DNA of 64,000 nt from UBA5186 sp040005095 (GTDB taxonomy: Bacteria; Actinomycetota; Thermoleophilia; Gaiellales; Gaiellaceae): positions 1 through 64,000 of the forward strand of contig JBDTZN010000001.1 of NCBI GenBank assembly GCA_040005095.1, written 5' to 3'. Below are positions 51,428 to 60,040 of the stretch, piece by piece (the first letter of the stretch is position 1; every line of letters begins with the position of its first letter). The notes under the pieces are model-generated. The model was given only the letters and a program-made list of their open reading frames with translations, had not been told where the DNA came from and did not search any database. The position numbers were made by a program, and so were the translations under genes.

Positions 51428-51437
51428 TTCGGTCCGA

Positions 51438-51560
51438 CCACGCGTTGCCAGGGTGCGATGGACGAGTGCGAGGCAAGGACGCAGGGAGCGGCCATAGCAG
51501 CGCTATGGCCGCGACGGAGGACGCCGCATCGTGCCGTCCAGCGCGGCCTGGCGACGTGTG
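51438..51560. repeat. imperfect palindrome with perfect central hairpin, between pstB and phoU
   Basis: The core at 51488-51512 is an 11-bp perfect stem (GCGGCCATAGC / GCTATGGCCGC) with a three-base loop. Further out, TGGACG (51459-51464) and GCCAGG (51447-51452) have matching complements CGTCCA (51535-51540) and CCTGGC (51547-51552), offset by one base. The whole fills most of the 156-base gap between pstB and phoU. It may be a mobile palindromic unit, an mRNA processing or termination element, or both. Confidence 0.7.
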
Positions 51561-51583
51561 CGTCACGTCGAGATGAGGCCTCA

Positions 51584-52435
51584 TTAGCCAAAGCGTCCCG
51601 TCACGTAGCCCTCGGTGCGAGGATCGCTTGGCTGGGTGAAGATCTTCTGGGTCTCGTCGTACTCGACGAGGATCCCGCTGCGCTCGCCCTCAGCGTCCTC
51701 CTCGCTCAGGCTGAAGAAGCAGGTCCGGTCGGCAACACGCGCGGCCTGCTGCATGTTGTGCGTGAGGATCACGATCGTGTAGCTGCGCTTCAACTGATGG
51801 ATCAGGTCCTCGATAGCGGACGTCGCGATCGGGTCGAGCGCCGAGGCCGGCTCGTCGAGCAGGAGCACGTTCGGCTCGACTGCGAGCGCCCTCGCGATGC
51901 AGAGCCGCTGCTGCTGGCCGCCCGAGAGGCTGAGCGCGTTCCGCTTCAGCCGGCCCTTGACCTCGTCCCAGAGCGCTGCCTGCTCGAGCGCACGCTGGAC
52001 GCGCTCTTCCATGCCGGCCCGCATGCCCAGCACGCGCGGCCCCCAGGCGACGTTGTCGTAGATCGACTTTGGAAACGGATTCGGCTTCTGGAAGACCATG
52101 CCGATCCAGCGACGCACCTCGACCGGGTCGACGTCGCGGTCGTAGAGGTTCTTGCCCTGGTAGACGACCTCGCCCTCGACTTTCGCGGTCGGCACGAGAT
52201 CGTTCATCCGGTTCAGCGAGCGGATGAACGTGCTCTTGCCGCAGCCGGACGGGCCGATCACGGCGGTGACGAGGTTGCGGTAGATCTCGAAGCTGACGTC
52301 GCGGATCGCCGTCGTGCGGCCGTAGCGGACGGTCAGGTTCCGGATGTCGAAGACGACCTCCTGCCGGGTCGGCGCGGGGGTCTGCTCGCGCTGCGCGATC
52401 TCCACCCGGCCCACGCGCGTGATCGTATCGCTCAT
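51584..52435 (-). CDS. pstB: phosphate ABC transporter ATPase
   Basis: 283 residues from an ATG that overlaps the pstA stop by four bases (ATGA). IGPSGCGKSTFIRSLNRMND is Walker A with the PstB-specific Asn-Arg-Met; FQKPNPFPKSIYDNVAWGPR is the Q-loop; SLSGGQQQRLCIARALA the signature; and LLLDEPASALDPIA Walker B. It is longer by about 25 residues at the N-terminus than the E. coli protein. It energises the PstCA channel. Confidence 0.96.
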   Translation of the reverse strand: MSDTITRVGRVEIAQREQTPAPTRQEVVFDIRNLTVRYGRTTAIRDVSFEIYRNLVTAVIGPSGCGKSTFIRSLNRMNDLVPTAKVEGEVVYQGKNLYDRDVDPVEVRRWIGMVFQKPNPFPKSIYDNVAWGPRVLGMRAGMEERVQRALEQAALWDEVKGRLKRNALSLSGGQQQRLCIARALAVEPNVLLLDEPASALDPIATSAIEDLIHQLKRSYTIVILTHNMQQAARVADRTCFFSLSEEDAEGERSGILVEYDETQKIFTQPSDPRTEGYVTGRFG

Positions 52436-53316
52436 CCGACCTGTCCCAGCTTGCGGCGGCTGCGGGCCAGCATGGCGCGCGAGAGCAGGCTTGCGAGCAG
52501 CACGAAGGAGATCAGCGCCAGAGCGGCCGCCCAAGCCCGCGCATGATCGAGCGGGTCAGGCGACTCGGACAGCTCGAAGATCGTCAGGGGCACCGACTGG
52601 AGCGGCTGGCGCGGATCCCAGGTCACGAACGGCGCTGTCAGCGACGACGTGAAGAGCAGCGGCGCCGTCTCCCCGGCAGCGCGCGCGACGGCCAGCATCG
52701 TCCCGGTCATGATCCCGCCGATCGAGGCCGGGAGGATGATCCCGACGACGGTGCGCCAGCGGCTGACCCCGAGCGCGTAGCTCGCCTCGCGCAGCGTCTC
52801 CGGGACGACGCGCAGGACCTCCTGCGTCGAGCGCGCGATCAGCGGCAGCATGATGATCGCGAGCGCGAACGAGCCCGCCAGGCCGCTCTGCTGGTGTGAG
52901 AGCACGAGGATCCCGAAGACGAAGATCCCGATCACGATCGAGGGGATCCCGTTGAGGACGTCGAGCGCGAGACGGATCGTCTCCTCCAGCCGCTTCGGCG
53001 CGAACTCCGAGAGGTAGAGCGCCGTCAGCACTCCCACCGGCAGGGCGATCAGCGCCGCAACAGCGACGATCACGAGGCTGCCGGCGAAGGCGTTCGCGAG
53101 CCCGCCGCCCGGCGCGCCGAAGCCGGCCGGCGCCTTCGTGAAAAAGTCGAGGCTGATCGCCGGCAGCCCCCGACGAAGCACCGAGACGATCACCGTGCCG
53201 AGCAGCGCGACCGCGACGAGCGCCGCTACGGTCGCGAGCGCCTCCATCAACAGGTTGACGGCCTTCCGGCGGCGCAAGCGCGGGCTCGGCCGGCCCCAGG
53301 AAGCCGCCGCGCTCAC
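52432..53316 (-). CDS. pstA: phosphate ABC transporter permease PstA
   Basis: 294 residues from a GTG overlapping the pstC stop (GTGA). Six helices are predicted; the EAA-type loop that docks PstB reads EASYALGVSRWRTVVGIILPAS. GIPSIVIGIFVFG is the PstA helix that carries the conserved residues of the permease pair. It forms the membrane channel with PstC. Confidence 0.94.
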   Translation of the reverse strand: MSAAASWGRPSPRLRRRKAVNLLMEALATVAALVAVALLGTVIVSVLRRGLPAISLDFFTKAPAGFGAPGGGLANAFAGSLVIVAVAALIALPVGVLTALYLSEFAPKRLEETIRLALDVLNGIPSIVIGIFVFGILVLSHQQSGLAGSFALAIIMLPLIARSTQEVLRVVPETLREASYALGVSRWRTVVGIILPASIGGIMTGTMLAVARAAGETAPLLFTSSLTAPFVTWDPRQPLQSVPLTIFELSESPDPLDHARAWAAALALISFVLLASLLSRAMLARSRRKLGQVG

Positions 53317-54284
53317 GAGCCACCCGTTCGCTGGAACTCGAAGCGCCTGACGATCACCTGCGCGAGCAGGTTCACCACGAGCGAGATCGCGAGCAAGATC
53401 GCCGCGAGGTAGACGAGCGCCGAGACCTGGAGTGCCGTCGAGGCGCCCTGGTACTGGCTGGCGATCCGGCTCGCGAGCGTGTCGCCCGGCTTGAAGAGCG
53501 ACAGGCTTACCCCGGCGAAGCCGCCGATCACCTGCGTGACCGCGATCGCCTCGCCAACGGCGCGCCCCAGTCCGAGGATCACCGCCGCGGCGATGCCGGG
53601 CCGCGCCGACGGCAGGACGACACCGCGCACCATCTCCCAGCGCGTCAGCCCGAGGGCGAGCGCGCCTTCCTCCAGCTCGCGCGGGACGCTCTGGAAGAGC
53701 TCGCGACTGATGCTCGCCACGATCGGGACGACCATGATCGTCAGCACGACGGCCGCGGTGAGCATCCCCGTCCCCGCCGAGGGGATGTCGCCCTTGAAGA
53801 ACGGCGTCCAACCGAGGGCGCTCTTGAGCACGGGATCGAGATGCTGCGCTAGGAACGGCCCGAGTACGAGGATCCCCCACAGCCCGACGACCACGCTCGG
53901 GATGGCCGCGAGCAACTCGACGAGCGCGCCGATCACGTCGCGGACGCCGCGCGGTGCCAGCTCGCTTAGATAGAGGCCGATGGCGATCGCGATCGGCGTC
54001 GCCAGCACGAGCGCGATCGCGGAGGTCAAGGCGGTGCCGAGGATGAAGTCGCGCGCCCCGAACACGCCTTTGACCGGATCCCACGCAGCCGTGGTCACGA
54101 AGCCGAGCCCGAACTTGTGGAACGCGAGACGCGAGCCGTCCGCGACCTTCCACCCGATGGCGATGACGAGCGCAAGCGCGGCAAGAGCCGGGATCAGCGT
54201 CAGCCCGTGAAAGAGGACGTCGGCCACGCGGTCGCCGGCGCGCCTGGGCACGCGCGCGGGCAGCGCGGAGGGTGCGACGCTCAT
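53313..54284 (-). CDS. pstC: phosphate ABC transporter permease PstC
   Basis: 323 residues. AAIPSVVVGLWGILVLGPFL and the EAA loop EEGALALGLTRWEMVRGVVLPSA are the PstC signatures; six helices plus an N-terminal one. It is the first gene of the minus-strand operon pstC-pstA-pstB-phoU-arsC-DUF47-pit, with a PHO-box-like repeat 42 bases upstream of its ATG shared with the divergent pstS. Confidence 0.94.
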   Translation of the reverse strand: MSVAPSALPARVPRRAGDRVADVLFHGLTLIPALAALALVIAIGWKVADGSRLAFHKFGLGFVTTAAWDPVKGVFGARDFILGTALTSAIALVLATPIAIAIGLYLSELAPRGVRDVIGALVELLAAIPSVVVGLWGILVLGPFLAQHLDPVLKSALGWTPFFKGDIPSAGTGMLTAAVVLTIMVVPIVASISRELFQSVPRELEEGALALGLTRWEMVRGVVLPSARPGIAAAVILGLGRAVGEAIAVTQVIGGFAGVSLSLFKPGDTLASRIASQYQGASTALQVSALVYLAAILLAISLVVNLLAQVIVRRFEFQRTGGS

Positions 54285-54325
54285 CGACCGCGAGGCTAAC
54301 CCGTCGGAGCGCCCTTTCCTGGGTC

Positions 54326-54344
54326 GTTCACCAGGTCGTAACCA
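54326..54344. promoter_or_regulatory. PHO-box-like direct repeat between pstC and pstS
   Basis: GTTCACC (54326) and GTAACCA (54338) give TCACC and TAACC 11 bases apart, the period used by PhoB/PhoP. It lies 42 bases upstream of pstC and 86 upstream of pstS, in their shared intergenic region. The same form occurs at 59977-60005. Confidence 0.6.
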
Positions 54345-54429
54345 CTCCGCGACCTTCTCTCAGCCCACGTCCACGCGTGCACGAGCCACTCTGAGCTCGT
54401 CAGGTTCCGAAAGAGACAGAGGAGAGGTC

Positions 54430-55458
54430 TTGAAGCGAAGAATTGCCATCCTGGGCACGGCCGTTGCAGGGCTCGCGCTCGCCACGGCCGCGGGCGCGAC
54501 GACGACCACGAGCAGCGACAACAACCTGAAGGGCGCGGGCAGCTCGTTCGTGTTCCCGCTCGTGTCCACCTGGATCCCGGCGGTCAAGTCGGACATCGGC
54601 TATTCCGTCTCCTACAACCCGGTCGGAAGCGGGGCAGGCATCGCCGCGATCACGAATCGGCAGGTCGACTTCGGCGCGAGCGACGCACCGCTGACCGCCG
54701 ACCAGTTCAGCGCCTGCAAGGGCTGCGTGCAGATCCCGTGGGCCCTGTCGGCGACGTCGGTCGCCTACAACCTGAACAACGCGCCGGTCCACCTGAAAAT
54801 CTCCGGGAAGGTGCTCGCCGACATCTACCTCGGCAAGATCACGCGCTGGAACGACGCGCGGCTGGCGAAGCTGAACAAGGGCGCCTCGCTGCCGAATCAG
54901 AAGATCACGCCGATCTACCGCAGCGATGCCTCCGGGACGACGTACAACTTCACGGACTACCTGTCCTCGGCGAGCTCCGAGTTCAAGTCCAAGATCGGCA
55001 AGGGCACGCAGGTCAACTTCCCCACTGGGGTCGGCGGCCGCGGCAGCTCGGGCGTGTCCGCGGTTCTGAAGCAGACGGACGGCGGGATCATGTACGCCGA
55101 CGTCGCATACTCGGTCACGAACCACTTCAAGTTCTTGTCGGTCCAGAACCGCGCCGGGAAGTACATCCTGCCCGGCATCGTCGGGATCAAGGGTGCCGCG
55201 GCGAGCGTGACCAAAGTCCCCGGGAACAACGAGATCTCGATCGTCAACCCGGCCAAGAAGTACAAGGCCGCGTACCCGGTCTCGACTTACACCTACGTCA
55301 TCCTCCCGCTGCAGACGGGCAGCGCGCCCGAGTTGCGCAAGTTCGTCTTCTGGGCGCTCACGAAGGGACAGCCGCTCGGCTTGAAGCTGCGCTTCGTCCC
55401 GGTGCCGAAAACGGTGCTCGTCGCATCGGAGAAGACGCTCAAGCGGATCCACACGTAG
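54430..55458 (+). CDS. pstS: phosphate-binding protein PstS
   Basis: 342 residues from a TTG at 54430 preceded by GGAGAGG. It has a signal sequence (about 5-23) but no obvious lipobox, so it may be soluble or anchored otherwise. GAGSSFVFPLVSTW, YNPVGSGAGIAAI, DFGASDAPL, YRSDASGTTYNF and GGRGSSGVSAVL are the phosphate-contacting regions of PstS. It delivers phosphate to PstCA. It is transcribed divergently from pstC, unlike the usual pstSCAB order. Confidence 0.95.
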   Translation: MKRRIAILGTAVAGLALATAAGATTTTSSDNNLKGAGSSFVFPLVSTWIPAVKSDIGYSVSYNPVGSGAGIAAITNRQVDFGASDAPLTADQFSACKGCVQIPWALSATSVAYNLNNAPVHLKISGKVLADIYLGKITRWNDARLAKLNKGASLPNQKITPIYRSDASGTTYNFTDYLSSASSEFKSKIGKGTQVNFPTGVGGRGSSGVSAVLKQTDGGIMYADVAYSVTNHFKFLSVQNRAGKYILPGIVGIKGAAASVTKVPGNNEISIVNPAKKYKAAYPVSTYTYVILPLQTGSAPELRKFVFWALTKGQPLGLKLRFVPVPKTVLVASEKTLKRIHT

Positions 55459-55483
55459 TTGCTCGGCTAGGCTCTTCTGCGCC

Positions 55484-56449
55484 GTGAGCGCTCGGGAGAC
55501 TGCCGTACCTGGAGGACGGCGGCTGGTCTACGGACTGGCCGCCGTTCTCTTTGCGATCGCGCTCGTCCTTGCGGTGGCGCGCGTCGGCGAGCAGGCTGGG
55601 CGCCTTTCCGACTGGCAGGCGCTCGCCCTCGGGATCACGCAGGGGCTCACGGAGCTGCTCCCGATCTCATCGTCCGGCCACCTGATCCTGGTCCCGTGGA
55701 TCGGCGACTGGCACTACCTCGAGACGCACCAGAGCTTCAACAAAACCTTCGACGTCGCGTTGCACCTCGGGACGCTCCTCGCCGTGATCCTCTACTTCTG
55801 GGGCGACGTCGTCCGCTACGTCGGAGCGTGGTTCCGCTCGGTGGGGCATCGCGCGATTCGCGACGACGACGAGCGGCTGGCCTGGTACATCCTCGCCGCA
55901 ACGGTTCCCGCGGCGCTCGCCGGCGCCGTCGGCGAGGAGACGATCGAGAAGCATCTCGGGCAGCCGTGGCAGATCGCGATCTTCCTGTCGGTGTTCGGCG
56001 TCCTGCTCTGGGTCGCGGACCGCTCGGCGCAGGTGCAAAAGATCCAGGATCTGCGCTTCGGGGCCGCGTTCCTGATCGGGATCTCGCAAATCCTCGCCCT
56101 CATGCCGGGGACGTCCCGGTCCGGGATCACGATCACCGCCGGACGCTTCGCGAAGCTCGACCGCGACTCAGCCGCGCGCTTCTCGTTCCTCCTGCTGATT
56201 CCGATCGTCTTCGGCGCCGTGCTCTACAAGGGCGTGAAGCACGTGGTGCTCGAGAGCCTGCCTGCCGGGTCGACCGGGCCCTTCATCGTGGGAACCCTCG
56301 CCGCCGCAGCCGTCGGCCTCGTCGCGATCGACTTCCTGCTCGGCTACGTGCGTCGGCACGACTACACGCCGTTCGTCGTCTACCGCTTGATCGCCGCCGC
56401 CGTGATCGTGCTGATCATCGTTACGGGCTGGAGAAGCGCGAGCTTCTAA
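55484..56449 (+). CDS. uppP: undecaprenyl-diphosphate phosphatase
   Basis: 321 residues from a GTG at 55484, longer than usual at the N-terminus because of an extra helix (about 15-33). The BacA/UppP motifs are present: GITQGLTELLPISSSGHLIL and the second PGTSRSGITITAGRF. The enzyme recycles the lipid carrier used for peptidoglycan and other wall polymers, releasing phosphate outside the membrane. It follows pstS by 25 bases, so it may share the Pho promoter. It ends in a four-base overlap with the convergent MMPL gene. Confidence 0.93.
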   Translation: MSARETAVPGGRRLVYGLAAVLFAIALVLAVARVGEQAGRLSDWQALALGITQGLTELLPISSSGHLILVPWIGDWHYLETHQSFNKTFDVALHLGTLLAVILYFWGDVVRYVGAWFRSVGHRAIRDDDERLAWYILAATVPAALAGAVGEETIEKHLGQPWQIAIFLSVFGVLLWVADRSAQVQKIQDLRFGAAFLIGISQILALMPGTSRSGITITAGRFAKLDRDSAARFSFLLLIPIVFGAVLYKGVKHVVLESLPAGSTGPFIVGTLAAAAVGLVAIDFLLGYVRRHDYTPFVVYRLIAAAVIVLIIVTGWRSASF

Positions 56450-58581
56450 CTGGATTCGGTCACGACCTCAGGCGGCGTCTCTCGGCCCCGGACGAAGAGG
56501 ACCGACTTCGTCCACTCCGGCATCCACCAGTTCGCCGGCCCGAGCAGGCGCATGATCGCCGGCACGAGCAGGGCCCGGATCACCGTGGCGTCGAAGATGA
56601 TCCCGGCCGCGAGCCCGATCGCGAACTCCTTGATCTCGAAGCCGGGGCCAGAGGACAGAACGAGGAACGCGAACATGAGCACGAGCGCCGCGCTGGTGAC
56701 GAGCTTTCCGGTGCGGGCCAGGCCGAGCTCGATCGCCTTCTCCGTGCTGCCGGTCTCGTCATAGGCCTCGCGCATGCGCGAGAGCATGAAGACCTCGTAA
56801 TCCATCGAGAGGCCGAACAGGAAGGCGAAGATCATCAGCGGAATCCACGCCGTGACCGCCTGAGTGGCATCGATGCCCCAGAGGGACGACCCGTGCCCGA
56901 GCTGGAAGATGAAGACGACGATCCCCAGAGCCGCGGCCAGGGACAGCAGGTTGAGGATCACCGCCTTGAGCGGTAGGACGATCGACCTGAACGCCCGCGC
57001 TAGGAGGACGAACGTCAGGAGGAGGACGAAGGCGAGCAGGTAGGGGAAGTTCCCGTAGATCGCATGGACGAAGTCGCGGTCGACGGCAGCAACGCCGCCG
57101 AGGCTTCCGCCCGTTCCCTTCAGATCCGAGTTGACGCGATCGATGATCGGCTGGATGCCCGAGGCGGCTCCGTCGACGGCCGGGAACGCCTCGACGATCG
57201 CTGCGTCACCCTTCCGCCAGTCCTTCGGCGCCACGGCGGCGACAACCCCCGGCACCTGGCGCAGCTTCGCGGCGACCGCATCGGGGTTCCCGCCCTCAAC
57301 GAGTACCTCGAACGGCTTGTGCACGCCCGGCGTGATGCCGGCGGCCGTGAGCGCGTCGCGGCCGACGATCGCATCCCCGCTCCCCGGGACGTTCTTCATC
57401 TGAGCCTCGTTCGGGTTCAACTGGAGGCCGTAATAGACCAGTACCCCGACGACGGCGAGCCCGGCGGCCGCGATCGGGATCGGACGACGGTTGACGAACC
57501 GAGCCCAGCGGCCCCACGCCCCGTCCTCCGGGTGGCCCTGGTCGGTGAACCGCTTCGGCAGGACGCGAACGCTGTTGATCTTCGTGCCGAGCACCGTGAG
57601 CAGCGCCGGGAGCAGCGTGATCGCCGAGAGCACCGACACCGCTGGAATCAACATCCCACCGATACCCATCGACCGGATGAACGGCAGCGGCAGCACGACC
57701 AGTGAGAGCAGGCCGACCGCGACCGTCGTGCCCGAGACGATCACGGCACGACCGGCGTGCGTCATCGTCTCGACGAGCGCCGTCTCGACGTCCTCACCCT
57801 CGCGAAGCTCGTCGCGGAAGCGGAAGATCATGAGCAGCGCATAGTCGATCGCCACTCCGAGACCCACGAGCGCGATCAGGAACTGCACGATGATCGACAC
57901 GTCCGTGATGTAGGTGAGCACCCAGACGAGCGTGAAGGTGTTGAGGATCGAGGAGACCGCGATCACGAGCGGGAGCAGAACCGCCGGCAGCGTCCCGAAG
58001 ACGAAGAACAGGATCACGAGCGCGCCGATGCCGCCGACGACCGCCTCGAGCAGCACGCTCGGGCCGGTCGTGGCGCCCTTAGCGCTGGCCTCGAGGATCG
58101 GGTCGTGGCCGGTGACATGCACCGTAGTGCCGGCCGGCAGTCCCGCGGTCGCGGCCTTCAGCATCGCTGCGGCGCCGCTCTTCGTGTCGAACTGCGGGGA
58201 GCCCGCGGGATAGACCTCCATGAAGGTCGTGTGCCGGTCCTTCGAGACGTAGGCATCGCTGCCCGTCGAGTAGAACGAGCTCGAGCGCGCACCTGGACTG
58301 GTCTTCACCGCGCGTGCCATCGCGGTCTTGATCGCGTCGCTCTTGGTCGCGTCGCCGCTCGTCTGGAACACGACGACATTCGGGGCTCGGTCGCCCGTGC
58401 CAAAACGATCAACTGTCCGCTGGCTCGCCTCGTAGGCGGCGTAGCCGGGAATCGAGAACGACTGGAACCAGCGCTTCGAGACCTGACCGGCCGCATATCC
58501 GCCGAAGACGGTGAGGACGAGCCAGGCGCTGATGACGTACCAGCGGCGGCGGGCGATCAGGTGGGCGAGGCGAGCGAGCAT
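56446..58581 (-). CDS. MMPL-family transporter
   Basis: 711 residues with AAAGGAA before the ATG. Twelve helices in two 6-TM halves, each preceded by a soluble extracytoplasmic domain. The proton-relay Asp-Tyr pairs are in GLGVAIDYALLM and GLSMDYEVFML, as in MmpL/HpnN proteins. It probably exports a lipid or hydrophobic molecule. It is divergent from a TetR gene with 95 bases between them, the likely repressor. Confidence 0.9.
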   Translation of the reverse strand: MLARLAHLIARRRWYVISAWLVLTVFGGYAAGQVSKRWFQSFSIPGYAAYEASQRTVDRFGTGDRAPNVVVFQTSGDATKSDAIKTAMARAVKTSPGARSSSFYSTGSDAYVSKDRHTTFMEVYPAGSPQFDTKSGAAAMLKAATAGLPAGTTVHVTGHDPILEASAKGATTGPSVLLEAVVGGIGALVILFFVFGTLPAVLLPLVIAVSSILNTFTLVWVLTYITDVSIIVQFLIALVGLGVAIDYALLMIFRFRDELREGEDVETALVETMTHAGRAVIVSGTTVAVGLLSLVVLPLPFIRSMGIGGMLIPAVSVLSAITLLPALLTVLGTKINSVRVLPKRFTDQGHPEDGAWGRWARFVNRRPIPIAAAGLAVVGVLVYYGLQLNPNEAQMKNVPGSGDAIVGRDALTAAGITPGVHKPFEVLVEGGNPDAVAAKLRQVPGVVAAVAPKDWRKGDAAIVEAFPAVDGAASGIQPIIDRVNSDLKGTGGSLGGVAAVDRDFVHAIYGNFPYLLAFVLLLTFVLLARAFRSIVLPLKAVILNLLSLAAALGIVVFIFQLGHGSSLWGIDATQAVTAWIPLMIFAFLFGLSMDYEVFMLSRMREAYDETGSTEKAIELGLARTGKLVTSAALVLMFAFLVLSSGPGFEIKEFAIGLAAGIIFDATVIRALLVPAIMRLLGPANWWMPEWTKSVLFVRGRETPPEVVTESS

Positions 58582-58624
58582 GTGGTTCCTTTCGGAAGCG
58601 GCAAACTGGACGAGGTCGAAGAAC

Positions 58625-58670
58625 TTACAGCAACTGCATCATTACCGCAACTGTAATTTCCGGGTACAAT
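58625..58670. promoter_or_regulatory. operator and promoter between the MMPL and TetR genes
   Basis: TTACAG (58625) and CTGTAA (58651) form an inverted repeat with a 20-base spacer. TACAAT at 58665-58670 is a good -10 box with TTACCG at 58642-58647 as a possible -35 (17-base spacer). The ATG of the TetR gene is seven bases after the -10 box, so the mRNA would start at or next to the start codon (leaderless). TetR binding here would control both genes. Confidence 0.5.
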
Positions 58671-58676
58671 GGCTGC

Positions 58677-59309
58677 ATGGGTCTACGCGACCTGAAGAAA
58701 CAACAGACGAGGACGGCAATCGCCGATACGGCGTTGCGCCTCTTCATGAAGCGCGGCTTCGACCACGTTACCGTCGCCGAGGTGGCCGAAGCGGCCGGCG
58801 TCTCCGAGAAGACCGTCTTCAACTACTTCCACTCGAAGGAAGACCTCTTCTTCGACGAGGTCGACGAGCGTGAGGCAGCGCTCGTCGCGGCGATCCGGGA
58901 CCGCCGACCGGAGGAGTCGATCCTGGTCGCTCTGCGCCGGAGCCAGCTCGCGGGCTGCGGCCGCATGTGCAGCGCGGGATTTGCCGGGTTCGCGCGGCTG
59001 ATCGAGGAGTCCCAGGCCCTGCGGGCCAAGGAACTCGAGGTCATGGCTCGGTTCTCCGCAACCCTGGCCGACACCCTCCAGGACGAGCTCGGCTGCACCG
59101 ATCTCGATGCGAGGGTCGCGGCCAGCTTGATCGTCGGCGTCCACTGGCAGTTCTTCGTGATCGCACGCCAGCGTGCGCTCGCCGGCCGGCATGGGCCGGC
59201 GGCGACGAGGCGTCTCCGCGCCGATCTCGCGCGCGCCTACGAGCTCCTCGAGAGTGGGCTCGGCGACCTAGGGAGCCGGAAGCTCGGCGCGGATCTCCAG
59301 CCCGCCTGA
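58677..59309 (+). CDS. TetR-family regulator of the MMPL transporter
   Basis: 210 residues. The HTH reads ALRLFMKRGFDHVTVAEVAEAAGVSEKTVFNYFHSKEDLF (58734-58850). The ligand domain has a helix with VGVHWQFFVIARQRAL. It starts directly at a putative leaderless promoter. Its 3' end overlaps the convergent histidine kinase gene by 42 bases. Confidence 0.9.
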   Translation: MGLRDLKKQQTRTAIADTALRLFMKRGFDHVTVAEVAEAAGVSEKTVFNYFHSKEDLFFDEVDEREAALVAAIRDRRPEESILVALRRSQLAGCGRMCSAGFAGFARLIEESQALRAKELEVMARFSATLADTLQDELGCTDLDARVAASLIVGVHWQFFVIARQRALAGRHGPAATRRLRADLARAYELLESGLGDLGSRKLGADLQPA

Positions 59310-59948
59310 TTCGGGCCGAATCGCGTCGACGGTGCCGCCGGCCGCGGTCACGACGTGCTTGACGATCGAAAGGCCGAGCCCGGTTCCCCGCGACGTGCGC
59401 GCGCGGTCGCTGCGATAGAAACGCTCGAAGAGACGCGGCAGCTCGTCGGCGCTCACGCCCACGCCGTTGTCGATCGCACGCAGAACCGGCCGGCCGCCCT
59501 CGTGCCGCACGCTCAACGTGAAGGTCGCGCGCGGCCCTGCGTAGCGCAGCGCGTTGTCGACGAGGTTCTCGGCGACCATTCGGACCATCCTCGGACGAAG
59601 AGGAAGCCGGGTCCCCTCCTCGACCTCGAAGCGGACGGTGACGTCGGCCCGCTCGGCGCGCTCGCGGACGTCCTCCGCTACCTGCGCGAGCACCGGAGCA
59701 GCCTCGGTCGAGCCGAGCGCCACGACTTCGCGACCGGTCTCGAGCTCGGAGAGGAAGAGCACGTCATCGACGAGCTGCCGCGTCGCCTCGACCTCCTCCC
59801 GCGCCTGCTCGATCAGCGCGTCCCGGTCCGCGCCCGGCAGCTGCGCGGTCTCGAGCAGCGCCAGGATTCGCGCGAGCGGCGTGCGCAGCTCGTGCGAGAC
59901 CGCCGCGGTGAACGCGGTGCGGAGCTCTGCGTAGGGATCCGCCTCCAT
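59268..59948 (-). CDS. histidine kinase without sensor or membrane domain (PhoR/SenX3-like)
   Basis: 226 residues from the ATG at 59948; an ATG at 59984 would add 12 and would place part of the PHO-box inside the gene. It has only the HisKA domain (AVSHELRTPLARIL, phospho-accepting His) and the HATPase domain (NLVDNALRYAG, DNGVGVSADELPRLFERFYRSD, GTGLGLSIVKHV). There is no transmembrane helix, HAMP or PAS domain. It is divergent from the PhoB-like regulator and overlaps the tetR end. It must get its signal from another protein such as PhoU. Confidence 0.85.
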   Translation of the reverse strand: MEADPYAELRTAFTAAVSHELRTPLARILALLETAQLPGADRDALIEQAREEVEATRQLVDDVLFLSELETGREVVALGSTEAAPVLAQVAEDVRERAERADVTVRFEVEEGTRLPLRPRMVRMVAENLVDNALRYAGPRATFTLSVRHEGGRPVLRAIDNGVGVSADELPRLFERFYRSDRARTSRGTGLGLSIVKHVVTAAGGTVDAIRPESGGLEIRAELPAP

Positions 59949-59976
59949 GGCTGGATTCTCGCGGGTCCGGGGGTGG

Positions 59977-60005
59977 GTCACCATCCGTTCACCGGATCGT
60001 CACCA
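59977..60005. promoter_or_regulatory. three-unit PHO-box-like direct repeat
   Basis: TCACC occurs at 59978, 59989 and 60000, exactly 11 bases apart, in GTCACC, GTTCACC and GTCACCA. The last two units match the pstS/pstC element closely. It lies between the histidine kinase and regulator genes, 36 bases before the latter, so the two-component system may control itself. Confidence 0.65.
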
Positions 60006-60040
60006 CCAGGGGACCGCTCGGGAGTCCATGATTCGGACGG

